This document shows, in pieces, positions 1 through 8,174 of a stretch of DNA of 64,000 bases. Within the stretch, counting starts at the first letter, position 1, and each line of letters begins with the position of its first letter. The stretch lies in assembly GCF_020034665.1 (NCBI RefSeq), contig NZ_JAIQDI010000001.1, positions 2,046,001 through 2,110,000 of the forward strand. Reading direction: 5' to 3'. This stretch comes from Niabella beijingensis (GTDB lineage: Bacteria > Bacteroidota > Bacteroidia > Chitinophagales > Chitinophagaceae). Position numbers and translations under genes: made by a program. The notes under the pieces were generated by a model. That model did not search any database. It saw only the letters and a list, made by a program, of their open reading frames with translations, and was not told the DNA's origin.

Positions 1-527
1 GTCAACCTCGAGTAATGATCTTTTAAAAGTTCATAGGCATGAAATCTTGCAACGACTGCACTCATTGGAGTGTTAGACTTACTGTCATAATGAATTTGCT
101 GTTCATCCAGGAAAAGCGGTTCCTCGCCTCCCTTTCTAGTAAAATAATGTTCGTCAAGATCAGATAGTCCCATCTTATAATACTGCCAAAATGAATATTG
201 GCTCTGATAAAACACTTCAGCATGTTGTAATTCCTTTTCATAAGATAAAGAACGATCAGAAGAAAAGGATTTTGTTTGCATCCGGAGTTGCATCAGGTAA
301 AAAATAAGCCTGCCATCAAACTGGGGTTTTAACTTTTTGAAGAAGCGAATTTCTGCTGTTATTGAATCAAAATCAGATTTTGTTAGCATGGACTTTAGCT
401 GGGCAATCGATTCAGAAGTAATTAGAATTGCCTGTTGAATACTAAATAAATCATCTTCAGCAAGACCTGAAAGTGCAGACAATTTGTTATTCATTTCTTC
501 CAGGAGTTTGAGGGTTTCTATTATCAT
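1..527 (-). CDS. RteC-like element regulator (5' part only)
   Basis: The reading frame runs off the left edge of the window, so only the N-terminal 175 residues are visible. It starts at an ATG at 527. The protein is helical and hydrophilic. It contains the stretch EIRFFKKLKPQFDGRLIFY at about residues 62-80, which I recognise as typical of RteC. RteC is the regulator that controls excision and transfer genes of CTnDOT-type conjugative transposons. This fits a mobile element and suggests that element genes continue to the left of the window. No DNA-binding domain is visible in the part present. The upstream region carries an imperfect direct repeat (593-637) that could be a control site. The family call is by motif only and the C-terminal half is unseen. 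Confidence 0.7.
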   Translation of the reverse strand, partial: MIIETLKLLEEMNNKLSALSGLAEDDLFSIQQAILITSESIAQLKSMLTKSDFDSITAEIRFFKKLKPQFDGRLIFYLMQLRMQTKSFSSDRSLSYEKELQHAEVFYQSQYSFWQYYKMGLSDLDEHYFTRKGGEEPLFLDEQQIHYDSKSNTPMSAVVARFHAYELLKDHYSRL

Positions 528-592
528 GTTTGTTGGTTTGAGGTGGACAAATGTTTTACAACATCTGTAGCCCCAAAGACTAAGCCTACCAT

Positions 593-637
593 GCTACGTA
601 AAAACCACTATTTTGCTACGCAAAAATGACTAATTTT
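593..637. repeat. Imperfect tandem direct repeat upstream of the rteC-like gene
   Basis: Two adjacent copies of about 22 bases, at 593-614 and 615-637, share the pattern GCTACG-AAAAA--ACTA-TTTT. They lie in the 134-base gap between the rteC-like start (527) and the 3' end of the LuxR-type gene (662). The position is suitable for regulator binding sites or a promoter. There is no direct evidence of function. Confidence 0.45.
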
Positions 638-661
638 CTTACCGGTCATTAAATACGTAGG

Positions 662-1639
662 TCACAAACCTAATTTTTGGCAGAGTTCAACACGGTTTGA
701 TACCCTTATTTTATAGAAAATGTTTTGGAGATGCTTTGCCACAGTCCGCTCCGCTATAGATAATCTCCCCGCGACCCCTTTGTATGTTTCCCCCATAAAC
801 ACCAAAAATGCAATTTCCTTTTCTCTGCTGGTAAGCTGATACTGGGAACAGTTAAGCCTGAATTTTTCTTCCCTGTTTAACTGTTCAATTTCCCGTGTCC
901 GCTTTTCAACTTCCTGCTGTAGGATCAGGTTCCACTTCTTTAGGTATAGCTCGGATTCAAGTAGGCGTTTATGTTCCTGTCTCAATTGAACTATGTTGCG
1001 TTTTAAGTGAAGGGCAAGCAACAATAAAAATCCGGTATTAGTGGCAGTCGCTTCTATCGCTTGGCCCAAATCGAAGTAAGTAATTAAAGGGAGCATAAGC
1101 CAGGGACTTAAGCAGAACGCCAGAACAATTAGCTCTTCCCTCGCTTCCCTGGATTTGATCTGATTGTTATATTTAAGACGTATTGCCCGGTGTACCGAAT
1201 ACAAAACCCATATAGAATATAAAGTTGGTACAATAAGAATATTTTTGGCAACACCTATATCTCCTGTTAGGCCAAAAACAATTACAAAAACAAGATAGGA
1301 GGTCGCAAGGAAAACGAAAACCCCAACTTTCGCATGAAATTTCATTAGTTTTAGGTCGAACCCTTTATATACGTAGTACGGGAAATAACAAGGGGTGAAA
1401 AAGCCTGTTGCATATGCAATACATTCCTGAAGAAAAAAACCTCCGGGGAGTTTTGCATCTGGCAGCAGCCCGCCGGAAACGTTATACGCCAAAAGGAACA
1501 GACATAGGTACAGGTCAAGAATAATCGTTTTGTCGTCTTTCCTTGCCAGGCGATATATGCATAGGTAAGACAGGATAACGAATTCGATACAAACAAAACA
1601 GAATGTAATCAAATGCATTTCTGTGCCTGGAATAAGCAT
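662..1639 (-). CDS. Membrane-bound LuxR-type transcriptional regulator
   Basis: This 325-residue protein has about seven hydrophobic segments in residues 1-220, then a charged, probably coiled-coil linker (about 222-262), then a LuxR/GerE-type helix-turn-helix at the C-terminus (about 268-325). The HTH shows the usual features: LTSREKEIAFLV, then SIAERTVAKHLQNIFYKI. It is probably an inner-membrane one-component sensor that binds DNA through the C-terminal domain. The signal is unknown. It is followed upstream on the same strand by the GNAT gene (start 2222, end 1650), only 10 bases away, so the two are probably cotranscribed. A second ATG seven codons in is possible. The domain architecture is clear; the target genes are not. 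Confidence 0.75.
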   Translation of the reverse strand: MLIPGTEMHLITFCFVCIEFVILSYLCIYRLARKDDKTIILDLYLCLFLLAYNVSGGLLPDAKLPGGFFLQECIAYATGFFTPCYFPYYVYKGFDLKLMKFHAKVGVFVFLATSYLVFVIVFGLTGDIGVAKNILIVPTLYSIWVLYSVHRAIRLKYNNQIKSREAREELIVLAFCLSPWLMLPLITYFDLGQAIEATATNTGFLLLLALHLKRNIVQLRQEHKRLLESELYLKKWNLILQQEVEKRTREIEQLNREEKFRLNCSQYQLTSREKEIAFLVFMGETYKGVAGRLSIAERTVAKHLQNIFYKIRVSNRVELCQKLGL

Positions 1640-1649
1640 AACCCAACTT

Positions 1650-2222
1650 TTATCGCTGATGCTTCAAAAAATATAATGGATACCCCAAATCAATAGTTTT
1701 ATATGTTGCAAATCCATTTTCTTTATACCACGGCAGATTTATTTCGGTGGAAGTCTCAAGGCAGATTGTCCTTCCTAATGCCTGACCCCGCTGGATAAGT
1801 TCGCTGAGTAATACAGTGCCGATGCCATTTCCTTGCGCCAATGGATCTACTCCTATATACCACAGGTAGTATAATTTCGAGTTAGGATGATGTCTTTTTA
1901 TTATTGATTCACGTTTTATTGCTTTCGAAAGGTTTTTCAAACCGATGCACGTAAAAACCAGGCGGAGGTCCTGAAATATGCTTAAAAGGGTTGTCCTCTT
2001 TTCGTCGGGCATAACAATAAGGGCACATCCACTGCCATCTTCAGATAAAAATACTTCGCCATTGCGTTTACAGAAATCGTAAGAATAGGCCATAAGCGCA
2101 TTAAGCCTTCTCGTTCGTTTTTTACCGTCGCCGATGATATAATTGACACTTTTGTTTGTTGCAAATGACCTCGCTAAGATCTCGACAACGGAACTCTTAT
2201 CGGTATTTTGGGCTTCACGCAT
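1650..2222 (-). CDS. GNAT-family N-acetyltransferase
   Basis: This is a 190-residue GNAT protein. Acetyl-CoA-binding motif A is visible at about residues 124-140: IGVDPLAQGNGIGTVLLSEL, which contains the Q-x-x-G-x-G signature. Near the C-terminus is the usual ...LPWYKENGFATYKTI segment, where an aromatic residue precedes an NGF turn. Such enzymes transfer an acetyl group from acetyl-CoA to an amine. The substrate cannot be read from the sequence. It sits 10 bases upstream of the membrane LuxR-type gene on the same strand. It resembles the GNATs often found beside AraC and LuxR regulators in Bacteroidota. Confidence in the fold is high; the substrate is unknown. Confidence 0.85.
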   Translation of the reverse strand: MREAQNTDKSSVVEILARSFATNKSVNYIIGDGKKRTRRLNALMAYSYDFCKRNGEVFLSEDGSGCALIVMPDEKRTTLLSIFQDLRLVFTCIGLKNLSKAIKRESIIKRHHPNSKLYYLWYIGVDPLAQGNGIGTVLLSELIQRGQALGRTICLETSTEINLPWYKENGFATYKTIDLGYPLYFLKHQR

Positions 2223-2344
2223 TTCGCAGTCTTTGATTGGAATAATTCAATATCTATGCCCAATCAAAAAAATGTGTTGTGATTTTGGGAGCAATAGTTG
2301 TGATTTCTGTAGTATTTTCTTACGATTAATGACTGAAATGTTAG

Positions 2345-2608
2345 TTACTTGTTTTGGATATCCTTGAAAAAATCCGACCAGGAAATGTTCATAACCTCTA
2401 AAATACGAAAGAGGCTGCTCAACCGCATATCTTCAGTACCACGTTCATATTTTCCATACTGTGCGCGGCCAAAATTATGATCGTAAGCAAAGTGCTCGTA
2501 GCTCGTATAGCCAGCCTTTTCTCGTAATTCCTTCAATTTTGAGCCAATAGCGTTCAAAAAGTCGGTAAATTGTTCTTCTCTATTTTGCTCTTTTTTATTT
2601 GATACCAT
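2345..2608 (-). CDS. Small XRE-family HTH regulator
   Basis: This 87-residue protein is almost entirely one helix-turn-helix (about residues 18-80). It includes SYEHFAYDHNFGRAQYGKYERG, in which the second and third helices and the Y-E-x-G end of an XRE domain are visible. It is clearly paralogous to the XRE gene at 29653-29928, sharing SSYEHFAY, KYE-G--DM and SDFFK. Both are probably repressors inside the element. It is transcribed away from the FecR-like fragment on the other strand. The intervening 220 bases are AT-rich and probably contain its promoter. No operator palindrome comparable to the one at 29963-30012 is visible here. Confidence 0.75.
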   Translation of the reverse strand: MVSNKKEQNREEQFTDFLNAIGSKLKELREKAGYTSYEHFAYDHNFGRAQYGKYERGTEDMRLSSLFRILEVMNISWSDFFKDIQNK

Positions 2609-2828
2609 CCGGAAAATAAAATAAAATCCATTGTTTTAATTACTCCTAATAGGCACCACATTAATTAAATCGTCTTAAATAATAGCTTTTTTTGTAAATT
2701 TATAGTCACAATCGAATATCTGAAAAGGACATGGAATTTTACGCGCGTTATAAATTATTAGGACTCGTTTCTAAAATTCACTTTTATTGAATATCGTTGT
2801 CTTAGAAGCTAAAGCTAATACATTGATT

Positions 2829-3050
2829 ATGAATAGCTCACAGATTGATATTACAAATGATCATGCATATCGAATTGCTTACTTAATTGCTGGATATATT
2901 AAAGGAACATTGACGGAGAAGGGTCATATTGAGTTAGACGAATGGATCAACAGCAGCGATTGGAATATGCAGATTTTTGAGAAATTGACAGATGAGAAAT
3001 ATTTGTCGCAGGTCCAAAAAAACGTACCTCCTACACCTGATTGCAACTAA
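2829..3050 (+). CDS. FecR-like N-terminal fragment, orphan
   Basis: This frame encodes 73 residues from the ATG at 2829. A TTG at 2787 would add 14 residues. Residues 11-50 (RIAYLIAGYIKGTLTEKGHIELDEWI) look like the N-terminal cytoplasmic domain of Bacteroidota FecR-type anti-sigma factors, which normally have over 300 residues, a membrane segment and a periplasmic domain. Those parts are absent here, and there is no ECF sigma gene next to it. It is either a remnant of a FecR gene or a free-standing sigma-binding domain. The frame ends just before the 3' end of the convergent AraC gene at 3065. Confidence 0.5.
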   Translation: MNSSQIDITNDHAYRIAYLIAGYIKGTLTEKGHIELDEWINSSDWNMQIFEKLTDEKYLSQVQKNVPPTPDCN

Positions 3051-3064
3051 AATTGCCGGTGTTT

Positions 3065-4051
3065 TTATCTTCTCAAGGCGCCTGGAGGAACACCAAAATG
3101 CTTTCTGAATGCATGCACAAAGTTTGAAGTAAAAGGGAAGCCGGTTAGCGCTGCGATCTCTTTAATTGTTCGATCACTGGTAAGGATCAGCTCCTTTGCC
3201 TTTACCATTCGCCGATCACTGACCCACTTATAAACACTCCTGTCAAAAAAACGCTTGAACCCTTGCTTTAGCTTCACTTCATTGATTCCAACCATCCTTG
3301 ATAAAGTCTTTGACGAAGGAGGTCTGTCTGCTATGCTACGTTCCAGAATTTCCTTTGCCCTGTGGATCATTGAGATTTCAAAATTCGTGAACTTCACCGA
3401 CTCCTGCTCTTCGTTGAAAGCCACCCGCAAGAGTATAAACAAAAACTCTTTGATTTTAAGTTCCAAATAATACTGTCTGGCGGCCTCTCCGGCTGGCAGG
3501 CACCGGATCTGTTGCCAGATTTTCAATACCGTGGGAGGTAACATCTTGAGGCGATGCCATAATACTTTGTCTTCAGAGCCCTTTAAGATATCTTTTAATT
3601 GTGGATATATTCCATGCAATTGCTTAACCAACGCAGCAGAAAGAAAAACATCCACTATTTCGAATGTTCCTGGCCGCTTCACCGAGTACGTGTATTTAGT
3701 ACTGCCCCCATAAAAAATAAGATAGGAATTGGAGTACAAAGAGAATCTGCCAAAATTGTCGATTTCCTTAATTGTTGAATTAGTAAGCATTAGGGTAATA
3801 TAAATACCTCGGTCTTTAAAATTGCCCACAGCAGTCATTCTAGAAGAAAGATTTCCGGAAATCAATCGATACCGAAAATCTATTTCATCAATCTCCTGCA
3901 CTAATATTTGATTCGCTTCCTTTTTAAAAAACTTAAAGGAAGCACCATTTATTAGCGGTATACGGAACGAGTACGGAATTTCATTTTCAGCGTTCAATGC
4001 AATGTTATCAGATAAAAGAAATTGTATGCTCATCTTTTGGAAATTGATCAT
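3065..4051 (-). CDS. AraC-family transcriptional regulator
   Basis: This 328-residue protein has an unassigned N-terminal region. Residues about 225-328 are an AraC-type double helix-turn-helix: MVGINEVKLKQGFKRFF for the first helix pair and IKEIAALTGFPFTSNFVHAF with HFGVPPGALR for the second. It is transcribed toward the FecR-like fragment. A second AraC-type gene of exactly the same predicted length lies divergently at 4418. The N-terminal domain carries no recognisable cupin or sensor motif. It is a confident AraC-type DNA-binding protein with an unknown ligand. Confidence 0.85.
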   Translation of the reverse strand: MINFQKMSIQFLLSDNIALNAENEIPYSFRIPLINGASFKFFKKEANQILVQEIDEIDFRYRLISGNLSSRMTAVGNFKDRGIYITLMLTNSTIKEIDNFGRFSLYSNSYLIFYGGSTKYTYSVKRPGTFEIVDVFLSAALVKQLHGIYPQLKDILKGSEDKVLWHRLKMLPPTVLKIWQQIRCLPAGEAARQYYLELKIKEFLFILLRVAFNEEQESVKFTNFEISMIHRAKEILERSIADRPPSSKTLSRMVGINEVKLKQGFKRFFDRSVYKWVSDRRMVKAKELILTSDRTIKEIAALTGFPFTSNFVHAFRKHFGVPPGALRR

Positions 4052-4417
4052 TCTTGACCGACTAAGTTTAAATTAACAAAACCAGCCCATGCATAAAACT
4101 ATATTTGGCGAAAGGCACGATTCGCAGTGCAAACGTTCAAATTCTCAGTGTGTATTACAACCTAATATAGACCAGTCAGCACAATACCCGCTAATAAAAA
4201 AAATCCCAAATTCACAATTATTATTCCCAAATTCAATACAAGGTTCTTTTGTAATAAAATACTTTTGAAAGCAAAAATTAATCAGCTCTCCATAGGCTAA
4301 ATGTATTTCAGAATTGTAGCAACACATAAATAACGATAGACCTAAACCTGCATTTCATATTCCTGATTGTTGAGCCTGACATCGGGATCTGATAAAAGTG
4401 CAAATCCGCCCAACGTA
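4052..4417. other. Intergenic region between divergent AraC genes
   Basis: These 366 AT-rich bases separate two divergent AraC-type genes and should contain both promoters. A 60-codon minus-strand frame inside it (4145-4327) has no family features, so I do not call it a gene. I found no convincing palindrome or TAnnTTTG box. Confidence 0.4.
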
Positions 4418-5404
4418 ATGATCCCCCTTGAATTTATACCCCCTAAATCCGCATATTATAGTATTCAGAAAAGCACGGCTATACCAGCCGATCAGGAATT
4501 TGCTATCCAGTTGGCAAAAGTGCAGCTCCTGGAATGGAAATTTAGTGGAGTAAATTACATTCTGCAGCAGGCATATAATACAGAAGGATCTTTTGTCGTT
4601 TTTCTAACTGTCCAAATTTCAGATTACACCATTATAAAGGTTAAATGTAATAGAGCCATAACAGTATTTCAATATACAATAAAGGGAAACAGTTTTGGTT
4701 ACTTAAAAGGACATGGATGCCTGCCTCTTTTTCACGACACTTATACCTTACAATATATTCCTGAAGGAGCGCATCAGGTACTATTTGCCCCGGGAACATT
4801 TCATTACTTGTATTTGGACCCAGGGCCTGCAATTACCTCACTTTCATCCGTTGATGAAGGAATCAAAAAAGTATTATTGGGGCTTAATGATTTCCAGGAA
4901 GCAGGAAGCCTGGCAGAAAGGCTTCCATTTGATCAAAAGGTGCTTTTCCTGATTTCCAAATTGAAGAGTCTCGCACCAGACAACGTGTATTCTCCATTTA
5001 CTATAAGAACCATAATTAACGAGTTTGTACTTCACTACTACGAACAACTTCACTATGAAAAATCAAACCCCGAAGGAACCAAATTAATTGCGGAGCTCAA
5101 CGCCTTTATTGCTAACAATATAGAACTTCCTGTTCCGGAATTGATTACCAGGATTAAAAAGCTATTTTTTATATCGGGGAAACACTTGCGTACCCAATGG
5201 AAAAAAATAGACCTCAAAAATCTACGCGACTCGTTCAATCAATTGAGAATGCATTTTGCACTTTATCTGCTGGTAATAGAAAAATTAACCATTTCAGAAG
5301 TAGCACATAGATTAAACTATGCCGATCAATATAATTTTAGCAAACTTTTCTCGCGCTTCTATAAAGTATCTCCCAAAATGGCCAAAACGCTGGTCAAAAT
5401 TTAA
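4418..5404 (+). CDS. AraC-type regulator, second copy
   Basis: The start is taken at the ATG at 4418, giving 328 residues. A TTG at 4367 would add 17. The C-terminal region has a diverged AraC-type HTH: LTISEVAHRLNYADQYNFSKLFSRFYKVSPKM, which matches the second helix-turn-helix of the family. The first HTH is weak but plausible (LITRIKKLFFISGKHLRTQW). The N-terminal two-thirds is of unknown function. It is followed by a strong terminator (5403-5471), so it is probably monocistronic. With the divergent gene at 3065-4051 it forms a regulator pair just upstream of the MauE/SusC/SusD/TlpA genes, which they might control. Confidence 0.7.
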   Translation: MIPLEFIPPKSAYYSIQKSTAIPADQEFAIQLAKVQLLEWKFSGVNYILQQAYNTEGSFVVFLTVQISDYTIIKVKCNRAITVFQYTIKGNSFGYLKGHGCLPLFHDTYTLQYIPEGAHQVLFAPGTFHYLYLDPGPAITSLSSVDEGIKKVLLGLNDFQEAGSLAERLPFDQKVLFLISKLKSLAPDNVYSPFTIRTIINEFVLHYYEQLHYEKSNPEGTKLIAELNAFIANNIELPVPELITRIKKLFFISGKHLRTQWKKIDLKNLRDSFNQLRMHFALYLLVIEKLTISEVAHRLNYADQYNFSKLFSRFYKVSPKMAKTLVKI

Positions 5405-5471
5405 AAAATGGACTGAAGTGACCAATTGTGAGATTTTCAGTACCAAAAAAGTCACTTCGGTCCATTTTTTT
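5403..5471. terminator. Strong, probably bidirectional hairpin terminator
   Basis: The arms at 5403-5422 and 5451-5470 are complementary over 20 bases with a single G-T pair (core TGGACTGAAGTGAC against GTCACTTCGGTCCA). They are flanked by A- and T-runs on both sides. It begins at the stop codon of the AraC gene. Confidence 0.85.
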
Positions 5472-5749
5472 GAGGCTTCTGGAAACGCATCTTTGTATTG
5501 ACAAACGAACGGAAAAAAATCCTACAAGCCCGGACCTATAACCCTTTAGCCTGGATATTTCTAAGCTCGCCACTAAAATAAAACCAATCGCTTGTTAACT
5601 GCAATTATATGCAGAATTTCTTCAGTAATTAAATAGCCATATAGCGGTACGAAATGGTCGTAATCTTTTTTACACGAGCAGAACCGTTAATTAATAAAAT
5701 GAGTATATGGGGCACCAGCTAAGACCCGCATGGTAAAAAGGGCAAACAG

Positions 5750-5783
5750 GCAACCCTTCATATGGTTTAGCATGAGGGGTTGC
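5750..5783 (+). promoter_or_regulatory. Hairpin in the leader of the MauE gene
   Basis: The arms GCAACCCTTCAT (5750-5761) and ATGAGGGGTTGC (5772-5783) pair over 12 bases with one G-T pair. They are followed by TTTAAAAAAC and, 16 bases later, the MauE start. It could be a weak terminator/attenuator or a leader structure affecting expression of the downstream genes. Seen in sequence only. Confidence 0.5.
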
Positions 5784-5799
5784 TTTAAAAAACAAATCA

Positions 5800-6288
5800 A
5801 TGGAAAAGAAAATAAATACTCCACTGCGTCGGACATTAATTGAAGTCATAATTATTCTATTGCTGTTGCTTTGGATTCCCGTAGCCTACGAAAAAATCAT
5901 AAAATTCGGAGAATTTAAAAATAGCGTCTTCAGGCAACCCATACCGCTGTGGTTAAAAAATCCAGTGGCTCATTTAGTGCCGGTAGCAGAGGCCACGACG
6001 GTTGTGTTATTAATATTCCGCAGAACCAGGCTTTGGGGGCTTTATTGCTCTCTTGTGCTAATGATCATATTCACCTGTTTCATTGGCCTGGCGTTAGTCG
6101 GCGGGTACAAAAACGCGCTTTGTCACTGCGGCGCGGTTATAACCGGCATGAGTTGGCCGATGCACTTTTTCTTTAATTTTTTCCTCTTAATATTAAGTGC
6201 CTATGGTATTTATCTAACAAAAAACAACAAAGTGCAAATCCCCAGCGGGGAACTGCACCGAGGGCTTGTCGGCCAAAAGACTGTTTAA
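5800..6288 (+). CDS. MauE/DoxX-type redox-associated membrane protein
   Basis: This 162-residue protein has four predicted membrane segments (about residues 12-32, 48-70, 78-100 and 118-140). The CHCG pair at about residues 108-111 is followed by W-P-M-H-F-FFN. This matches the MauE/DoxX-like family, which is thought to pass reducing equivalents across the membrane to periplasmic thioredoxin-like proteins. Context supports this: a small exported protein with two cysteines follows, and a TlpA-like thioredoxin is encoded in the convergent operon (11437-12732). The partner is inferred from neighbourhood. No other pathway genes are seen. Confidence 0.75.
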   Translation: MEKKINTPLRRTLIEVIIILLLLLWIPVAYEKIIKFGEFKNSVFRQPIPLWLKNPVAHLVPVAEATTVVLLIFRRTRLWGLYCSLVLMIIFTCFIGLALVGGYKNALCHCGAVITGMSWPMHFFFNFFLLILSAYGIYLTKNNKVQIPSGELHRGLVGQKTV

Positions 6289-6353
6289 ATTATACTCTCA
6301 AAACTCAAGTTTTTTAAGGGAATCTTTTTTTGAACCAAAAAAAGACCAGCCAT

Positions 6354-6731
6354 ATGTCCATAAGACAAATTGTAAAAACTAATGTCGTTGCAATTGCCGC
6401 TCTCGGTATTGTTGCTTTAACAAGCGCGTTTAAAGCAAAATTCGCCACTGACACTTACCACTATACCGGACCAGATTTCAGTGTTGCTAATCTTCAGACA
6501 GAAAGCAACTGGCAAATTGGTGGTTCTCAAACCGCGCTTAATTGCGGAACTGTTAACCAGGTAGATTGCTCAATGGACCTCCCTACCGGCTTAAACAGCG
6601 GAACACAATTAGATCCTGCAAAAGCAACCGTTCAGGCAGGTGCCATTTCAGGTTTTAACAGAGTGACTGCTGTAAAAGATCCATCCAATAACAATATCCA
6701 GTATTCAGAAACATTGGGAGAAGAGCCTTAA
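6354..6731 (+). CDS. Small exported protein of unknown function
   Basis: The ATG at 6354 gives 125 residues. A TTG at 6330 is also open. The N-terminus is a signal-like hydrophobic stretch (VVAIAALGIVALTSAFKA, about residues 12-29). The mature part is polar, rich in N, T, S and Q, and contains a cysteine pair (LNCGTVNQVDCSM). It resembles the short secreted proteins that accompany MauE and SusC/SusD genes in Bacteroidota, possibly DUF6520-like, but I cannot confirm the family. It is 65 bases downstream of MauE and probably cotranscribed. The cysteines could be a substrate for the nearby TlpA/MauE redox proteins; this is inference. Confidence 0.6.
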   Translation: MSIRQIVKTNVVAIAALGIVALTSAFKAKFATDTYHYTGPDFSVANLQTESNWQIGGSQTALNCGTVNQVDCSMDLPTGLNSGTQLDPAKATVQAGAISGFNRVTAVKDPSNNNIQYSETLGEEP

Positions 6732-6762
6732 TAAATTACGGCATATTGTTTTCTAGTTAATT

Positions 6763-6783
6763 GCGGCAGGAAGTTCCTGCCGC
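6763..6783. terminator. Palindromic terminator between convergent genes
   Basis: GCGGCAGGAA (6763-6772) and TTCCTGCCGC (6774-6783) form a near-perfect palindrome followed by TTTCC. It lies between the convergent ends of the small exported protein gene and susD, so it may serve both. Confidence 0.65.
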
Positions 6784-6799
6784 TTTCCTAATAGGAATT

Positions 6800-8143
6800 T
6801 TATGGGTTCTGCTCAATACCTGATATTTCTATGATATCTGTTGGCAAAGGCAACGCAAAATAATTATCATTTGCCTTTAAATTGTAGGTTATTCCATTTA
6901 GAACTCGTTCCAAATTAATATCTGCGCCTTCCAGGTTCAGCCGCTTTATATCCATCCAGCGCAGCCCCCTTCGTAACAGTTCCTTTCTTCGTTCTTGTAA
7001 TATAATCGGCAGGATGGAGTCCTTCGAAACAGTTGAAGGAATATAAGGTTGCAGATACCTGTTTTTCAATAATTCGTTTAGATCGTTTTGCGCGGACTGA
7101 TCATTGCCCATTCTTGCATTGCATTCCGCCCGGATCAGGTATAATTCATCTGTGGCAATTCCTGTAAAAAATCCACTGGTAGCATAGCTGCCCTTATAGG
7201 CATAATACCCGCTCTTTGCTCTGAAAAAAGCTGTCTTCCTTAAATCATTTGCTTCATAGGATTTATACAATAAAGTATCCATTAAGCCTAACCCTACTAC
7301 TGAGACAACTGGGAACATTTCGGTATAGAAAATAATTTCATTGTTAAAGGCTGGGAAAGGCTGGTTAGAAGAACTGCTGATACTGTTATAGTCGAGTAGA
7401 TCTCTTTTTATAGAAAGGCAGAGATCCGCATATCTGTGTGCACTGTCGTACTCTCGCATGGAAAGATAAATCCTTGCCAGCAATCCATAAGCCGCACACT
7501 TAGAGGGGCGATAAACGTGAGTGTTAAGGTTCGGCAATAGTGTAATAGATGCCTTAGCATCGTCTATTACCTGCTGATAGCATTCCTTCACACTCGATCT
7601 AACTGAGGGTACGTTGAAATCTGAACCGTCGCGCAACACGATTCCCAGATCACTTTCCGATGTTTGGTTGTTATAAGCTTTTGAATAGTTCCAAAGAAGG
7701 TTTAAAAAACAGTATGCCCGGTAAAAAAGGGCTGTACCCTTTACCAAGTCCCAGGCGCTGGCATTTGCCACCCTCCGCTCTATTTTGGTTAAACCGTCCA
7801 AACAAAAATTGGCGTTGTAAACCGCCGCATAGCTTTTTGACCAGTCATTTTCAAAATAGTAAGGCGTTTTTTGCCATAGGTAAAAATGCTGGTCAAGTGT
7901 TATCAGGTTGGCGAACGTTGAGGGTAACATAAACTGATCATCTGTTGATGCTTCTCCAAGAGATGGAGTTAATCTCTTGTTCATAACGCCTGCCCCATCG
8001 TCAAGCAAACCTTGAAGGTCTTCGAGCGTTTGAGGCGAAACAAAACTGGTGGATGATTTTTTTTCAAGATACTTTTTGCACGCTGTTCCTGTAAAAATGA
8101 TCAGAAGCAGAAGGGAGTATAAAATATTTATAGGTTTCATCAT
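6800..8143 (-). CDS. SusD/RagB-family surface lipoprotein
   Basis: This 447-residue protein has a lipoprotein signal (SLLLLIIFTGTAC, Cys at about residue 22) and SusD/RagB features. The N-terminal helical repeats include a YAAVYNANFCLDGL region, and the C-terminus has the usual ...ERRKELLRRGLRWMDIKRL, a strongly conserved SusD motif. SusD proteins cap the SusC channel on the outer membrane and bind the ligand. It is encoded 31 bases after susC in the tlpA-susC-susD operon. The ligand is unknown. No glycoside hydrolase is in the operon, so a peptide or other nutrient is as likely as a glycan. Confidence 0.93.
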   Translation of the reverse strand: MMKPINILYSLLLLIIFTGTACKKYLEKKSSTSFVSPQTLEDLQGLLDDGAGVMNKRLTPSLGEASTDDQFMLPSTFANLITLDQHFYLWQKTPYYFENDWSKSYAAVYNANFCLDGLTKIERRVANASAWDLVKGTALFYRAYCFLNLLWNYSKAYNNQTSESDLGIVLRDGSDFNVPSVRSSVKECYQQVIDDAKASITLLPNLNTHVYRPSKCAAYGLLARIYLSMREYDSAHRYADLCLSIKRDLLDYNSISSSSNQPFPAFNNEIIFYTEMFPVVSVVGLGLMDTLLYKSYEANDLRKTAFFRAKSGYYAYKGSYATSGFFTGIATDELYLIRAECNARMGNDQSAQNDLNELLKNRYLQPYIPSTVSKDSILPIILQERRKELLRRGLRWMDIKRLNLEGADINLERVLNGITYNLKANDNYFALPLPTDIIEISGIEQNP

Positions 8144-8174
8144 TGCTTTAAAATTTTAAGGGTATTTTGGATAA

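Noticed and set aside
4145..4327. 60-codon minus-strand frame between the AraC genes
   Set aside because: Cysteine- and aromatic-rich translation without motif, in a region expected to hold promoters.
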